From: DATKMG01 sp035541995
GTDB taxonomy: Bacteria; Acidobacteriota; Terriglobia; Versatilivoradales; Versatilivoraceae
Assembly (NCBI GenBank): GCA_035541995.1
Contig: DATKMG010000285.1
Coordinates: 1-6,273, forward strand
Reading direction: 5' to 3'
Length of the DNA: 6,273 nt
Below the pieces are notes generated by a model. The model made no database searches. It worked only from the letters and a program-made list of their open reading frames with translations, and had not been told where the DNA came from. Shown piece by piece: positions 6,265-6,273 of the stretch (the first letter of the stretch is position 1; every line of letters begins with the position of its first letter). The position numbers and the translations under genes are program-made.

Positions 6265-6273
6265 GGAACACAA

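Overview
The window (about 54% G+C by eye) reads as bacterial chromosomal DNA with every supported gene on the + strand. A Tat-exported Gfo/Idh/MocA-type oxidoreductase whose C-terminal end has the wording of the large environmental families, a secreted GH20-like hydrolase, a DapA-family aldolase and an HGSNAT/NagX-like membrane acyltransferase together suggest a glycan- or amino-sugar-scavenging bacterium of the Acidobacteriota/Planctomycetota/Verrucomicrobiota kind. This assignment comes from gene content and remembered protein style, not from a marker gene, so it is weak.

Layout: (1) 2-223, the 3' end of a 3-hydroxyacyl-CoA dehydrogenase-like gene cut by the window edge. (2) 298-689, a Gfo/Idh/MocA oxidoreductase gene that has lost its middle: about 87 N-terminal codons (Tat signal and Rossmann start) are joined near position 560 to the last 42 codons of the same kind of gene in another frame. 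(3) 712-2769, a secreted GH20-like beta-N-acetylhexosaminidase. The broken gene's first frame runs by chance straight into it, so an automatic gene caller would report one false 800+ residue fusion. (4) 2770-2915, an intergenic gap with an imperfect palindrome. (5) 2916-3863, a DapA/NanA-family aldolase or lyase that keeps the Schiff-base lysine but has lost the family's Thr-Thr and Tyr catalytic residues. (6) 3864-4059, a gap holding a compound palindromic element. (7) 4060-4977, an EamA/DMT permease. (8) 4978-5082, a leader with a long-range hairpin. (9) 5083-6264, a multi-pass acyltransferase related to lysosomal heparan-alpha-glucosaminide N-acetyltransferase.

How they may work together (inference): the GH20 enzyme would release terminal N-acetyl-hexosamines outside the cytoplasm, the HGSNAT-like protein could acetylate amino sugars across the membrane, the EamA protein could move a small metabolite, and the aldolase and the dehydrogenases would process sugar-acid type intermediates. 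All genes point the same way, but the gaps of 146, 196 and 105 bp with palindromes suggest several transcription units rather than one tight operon. No RNA gene, CRISPR array, transposase or convincing rho-independent terminator was seen. The points most worth a second look are the internally deleted oxidoreductase with its accidental fusion, the aldolase with altered active-site motifs, and the three palindromic intergenic structures.
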